Assembly: GCA_003646585.1 (NCBI GenBank)
Contig: QMLA01000027.1
Coordinates: 1-8,423 of the forward strand
Length of the DNA: 8,423 nucleotides
Direction: 5' to 3'
From: Deltaproteobacteria bacterium
GTDB taxonomy: Bacteria; Desulfobacterota; B13-G15
Part shown: one piece after another, positions 6,759 to 8,423 of the stretch
How the letters are laid out: each line of letters opens with the position of its first letter
Numbering within the stretch: position 1 is the first letter of the stretch
The notes under the pieces: generated by a model
Databases searched by the model: none
The model's input: the letters and a program-made list of their open reading frames with translations, nothing else
What the model was told of the DNA's origin: nothing
Position numbers and translations under genes: made by a program

Positions 6759-7222
6759 GTCAGCCGACAGTGCTGGATGTGGCAGAGGGCAACGGCCAGG
6801 GCATCGGAAGCATCGAGAAAGAGTTCGTCCTTCAGTCCCAACAGCCTCCTCACCATTTCCCTCACCTGTTCCTTCGGGGCCCGGCCGTAACCGGTCAAAG
6901 CGACCTTGACCTCCATGGGGGAGTATTGGAAGGAGGGCAGGGCACTTGAGGAGGCGGCAAGGAGTACCACTCCCTGCACCTGTCCGAGCCTTAGGGCGCT
7001 CTTCACGTTTCGGGCTACAAAGGGACTCTCGAGGGCCAAAGCCTGGGGGGAGTACTCCCTTATGACCGCGCACAGATCCTCATAAATCTCCCTCAATCTC
7101 TCCTCTATGGCCCCCTTCCCTTGAATGATCCCCGAAGTGATGTAGAGGTAATAGTCCTGCTGACATTCCACCACTCCATAGCCGGTCCGATAACTGCCCG
7201 GATCAACCCCAAGGACCCTCAT
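6755..7222 (-). CDS. ruvC: Holliday junction resolvase RuvC
   Basis: A 155-residue endonuclease that cuts Holliday junctions symmetrically, as a dimer on the RuvAB complex. The RNase-H-like fold and its four metal-binding acids are all visible: D7 in GVDPGS, E65 in ALESPF, and D137 and D140 in [13 protein letters not shown]. The [19 protein letters not shown] helix and [10 protein letters not shown] loop also match the family. It is shorter than the 173-residue E. coli protein mainly at the C-terminus, ending a few residues after ALCHIQH. The ATG at 7222 overlaps the yebC stop by four bases, and its own TGA overlaps ruvA by four. Confidence 0.97.
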   Translation of the reverse strand: MRVLGVDPGSYRTGYGVVECQQDYYLYITSGIIQGKGAIEERLREIYEDLCAVIREYSPQALALESPFVARNVKSALRLGQVQGVVLLAASSSALPSFQYSPMEVKVALTGYGRAPKEQVREMVRRLLGLKDELFLDASDALAVALCHIQHCRLT

Positions 7223-7968
7223 TGGGCAATCTGTTCCATCGTAGTCTCGGATATGTCGAAATTGGCATAGACCTTTTGGACGTCATCGTGGTCCTCCAGC
7301 ATCTCCATCAGCCTGAGCATCTGCTCGGCCTCTTTGCCCTCCAGCTTCACCGTAGTTTCTGGATACATGGTGATCTCGGCCGACTGATAGGATATGCCGG
7401 CCTCCTTCAGGGCCTTAACCACCCCTTCGAAATCCGAGGGATCGGTGAGGATTTCGTATTCCCGCTCCCCCTCCTTTATGTCCTCGGCACCTGCGTCCAT
7501 GACCACTTCCATGAGTCTTTCTTCGGAGACATCCCCTTTGTTGACCGTTATGAGCCCCTTTTTGTGAAACAGCCACGAGACACAGCCAGAGGTCCCGAGG
7601 TTGCCACCCACCCTGGTGAAGATGTGTCTGATTTCAGCAGTTGTGCGGTTGCGGTTGTCAGTGACGGCCTCAATGAGCACGGCCACCCCTCCGGGGCCAT
7701 AGCCTTCGTAAACGACCTCCTCAAAACGAGCCCCTTCGAGCTCCCCCGTGCCCCTCTTTATGGCCCTCTCAATGTTCTCCTTGGGCATGTTTTCCGCCTT
7801 TGCAGCGGCAATGGCAGCCCTCAGACGGGGATTGTTCTCAGGGTTCCCCCCTCCCATGCGGGCCGCCACCATGATTTCGCGGATTAACTTCGTGAAGATC
7901 TTCCCCCTCCTTGCATCCTGAGCAGCCTTTTTGCGCTTTATTTGGGCCCACTTAGAATGGCCAGCCAT
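7219..7968 (-). CDS. yebC: YebC/TACO1 family protein
   Basis: A 249-residue YebC/PmpR family protein. The family was first annotated as DNA-binding transcription regulators; its mitochondrial member TACO1 is a translational activator, and recent work places bacterial members at the ribosome, easing stalling on proline-rich stretches. The full three-domain protein is present, starting with the invariant [29 protein letters not shown] N-terminus, then [33 protein letters not shown] and [14 protein letters not shown]. The ATG is at 7968 with GAGGGG five bases upstream. It is the first protein gene of the cluster, directly upstream of ruvC as in many bacteria, and overlaps it by four bases (ATGA). 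Confidence 0.97.
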   Translation of the reverse strand: MAGHSKWAQIKRKKAAQDARRGKIFTKLIREIMVAARMGGGNPENNPRLRAAIAAAKAENMPKENIERAIKRGTGELEGARFEEVVYEGYGPGGVAVLIEAVTDNRNRTTAEIRHIFTRVGGNLGTSGCVSWLFHKKGLITVNKGDVSEERLMEVVMDAGAEDIKEGEREYEILTDPSDFEGVVKALKEAGISYQSAEITMYPETTVKLEGKEAEQMLRLMEMLEDHDDVQKVYANFDISETTMEQIAQ

Positions 7969-8024
7969 CTCTACCCCTCAAATAACTTTATTTGGAATGG
8001 CTTTTTCAAGGCGGGTCTGCCAAA
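7969..8024 (-). promoter_or_regulatory. Leader between tRNA-Val and yebC
   Basis: This 56-base stretch holds the yebC ribosome-binding site and the inverted repeat at 7979-7994. I see no GC-rich hairpin with a U-run, so no intrinsic terminator after the tRNA. A TTGAAA is present, but without a good -10 at 16-18 bases. The operon may therefore be transcribed from the tRNA promoter and processed, or from a promoter I cannot recognise. Confidence 0.4.
7979..7994. repeat. Perfect AT-rich inverted repeat in the yebC leader
   Basis: CAAATAA and TTATTTG are exact 7-base arms around two bases, ending next to the yebC Shine-Dalgarno GAGGGG. As RNA this would be a weak 6-bp hairpin with a tetraloop; as DNA it could be an operator. 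No known regulator motif is recognised. Confidence 0.35.
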
Positions 8025-8099
8025 TGGTGGGCGGTACTGGGATCGAACCAGTGGCCTCTACCGTGTGAGGGTAGCGCTCTCCCTCTGAGCTAACCGCCC
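8025..8099 (-). tRNA. tRNA-Val (anticodon CAC)
   Basis: A 75-base cloverleaf including an encoded CCA end. The acceptor stem is GGGCGGT with ACCGCCC, then discriminator A and CCA (8025-8027). The D arm is GCTC/GAGC, the anticodon stem CTACC/GGTAG with loop CTCACAC, and the T arm ACTGG/CCAGT around TTCGATC. The anticodon CAC at 8065-8067 reads GTG valine codons. The 5' end overlaps the end of the transposase reading frame by ten bases, which does not disturb the tRNA. It may be co-transcribed with yebC. Confidence 0.97.
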
Positions 8100-8423
8100 T
8101 TTTGAAAAAGGATACAATTGGCAAGTGTGATTGTCAACGCAATGTAAGGCTCTTTTTTCCTCAAGATCCAATAGGCTGCCTCAGCAAGGTGTCTGCCAAC
8201 AGCTCCCACAGCCTTCCCGTGCCTCGTCCTCTGCCTGATCCTCTGATAAAGCCTTGAGGCATGCCTCTCAGGCCATCTTTTGGCATTCAGGGCAACGGTG
8301 TTTGCTGCCTCAATGAAGGCCCACTTCAGGTATCTGTTGGCCTCCTTCCTCATCCTTCCATACCTCACCCTGCTGCCTGATTGCTCAACCCTTGGGACAA
8401 GACCGCAGCAGGAGACAAACCGC
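8090..8423 (-). CDS. IS110-family transposase, C-terminal part (5' end outside window)
   Basis: The frame is open from the right edge to a TAG at 8090-8092, at least 110 codons. It reads RFVSCCGLVPRVEQSGS, then YGRMRKEANRYLKWAFIEAA and AEAAYWILRKKEPY, the C-terminal transposase domain of the IS110/IS116/IS902 family (DEDD N-domain plus serine-type C-domain, guided by a bridge RNA in characterised members). The catalytic N-terminal domain lies outside, so completeness cannot be judged. The last ~16 residues (IALTITLANC onward) do not look like the family and are encoded by the tRNA-Val promoter and the tRNA 5' end, so the native C-terminus is probably lost or was extended on insertion. A GTG at 8368 could be mistaken for a start but lies inside the domain. 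Confidence 0.88.
   Translation of the reverse strand, partial: RFVSCCGLVPRVEQSGSRVRYGRMRKEANRYLKWAFIEAANTVALNAKRWPERHASRLYQRIRQRTRHGKAVGAVGRHLAEAAYWILRKKEPYIALTITLANCILFQKGG
8109..8137 (-). promoter_or_regulatory. Sigma70-type promoter of tRNA-Val
   Basis: A consensus -35 TTGACA (8132-8137), a 17-base spacer and a -10 TATCCT (8109-8114) place the start of transcription a few bases before the tRNA 5' end at 8099. The -35 is perfect; the -10 matches four of six. The same DNA encodes the last residues of the transposase frame. Confidence 0.75.
8144..8423 (-). mobile_element. IS110-family insertion sequence, one end
   Basis: Family-like transposase sequence stops near 8144 (…KKEPY), and host sequence with the tRNA promoter begins right after. 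IS110 elements generally lack clear terminal inverted repeats, and none is visible, so the exact boundary is uncertain by some tens of bases. There is hardly any non-coding DNA after the transposase, so a bridge-RNA locus, if kept, would lie upstream of the transposase outside this window. Confidence 0.55.

Noticed and set aside
6759..7073. Upstream extension of the ruvA frame (300 residues in total)
   Set aside because: The extra part is ruvC read in another frame. RuvA homology begins at the ATG at 6758, which overlaps the ruvC stop.
8000..8024. Intrinsic terminator after tRNA-Val
   Set aside because: Only a three-pair GGC/GCC hairpin without a U-run on the coding strand.
1..8423. CRISPR arrays, direct repeats or phage genes
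   Set aside because: No repeated spacer-like units and no phage-type proteins were seen. Apart from the IS110 end, the window is housekeeping genes.

Overview
The window is a tightly packed, one-strand (minus) block from the chromosome of a Gram-negative bacterium. Read in the direction of transcription (right to left) it holds the 3' part of an IS110-family transposase, a tRNA-Val(CAC) gene with its own promoter, and then yebC, ruvC, ruvA, a secreted TPR protein, tmk, holB, a ricT/yaaT (PSP1) gene, metG, a yjbQ-type gene and the start of hldE (rfaE). An LPS-heptose gene and an exported TPR protein point to a diderm. Arg codons rich in AGG and proteins rich in E/R/K suggest a thermophile. Gene content and order fit Desulfobacterota (deltaproteobacteria-like) or a related phylum. 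The taxonomic guess is inference only.

Right end (about 8025-8423): the transposase reading frame runs in from outside the window and ends inside the 5' end of the tRNA gene. Its last ~16 codons are the tRNA promoter (TTGACA, 17 bp, TATCCT) read as protein, so the element abuts the tRNA promoter or is truncated against it. A 56-bp leader with a perfect 7-bp-arm inverted repeat separates the tRNA from yebC, and I see no terminator or convincing second promoter there.

Main block (1-7968): yebC-ruvC-ruvA is the usual Holliday-junction cluster, but ruvB does not follow. A signal-peptide TPR protein takes its place. Then come nucleotide and replication genes (tmk, holB), ricT and metG, an order that recalls the tmk-holB-yaaT-metS region of Firmicutes. 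yjbQ and hldE close the window. Almost every junction is a 1-4 bp stop/start overlap or a longer overlap (19 and 29 bp), with one 42-bp gap before ricT, so this is very probably one translationally coupled operon.

The most interesting point is in ricT. Its frame is interrupted by a single in-frame TGA at 2731-2733 with no shift, and the protein is family-like on both sides. By comparison with B. subtilis YaaT from memory, the TGA sits exactly where that protein has a cysteine, and it is followed by C. TGA ends seven other genes here, so it is not generally reassigned. A selenocysteine codon is the leading hypothesis. A recent nonsense mutation or a base-call error is the main alternative, and by eye the downstream RNA gives only modest SECIS candidates.
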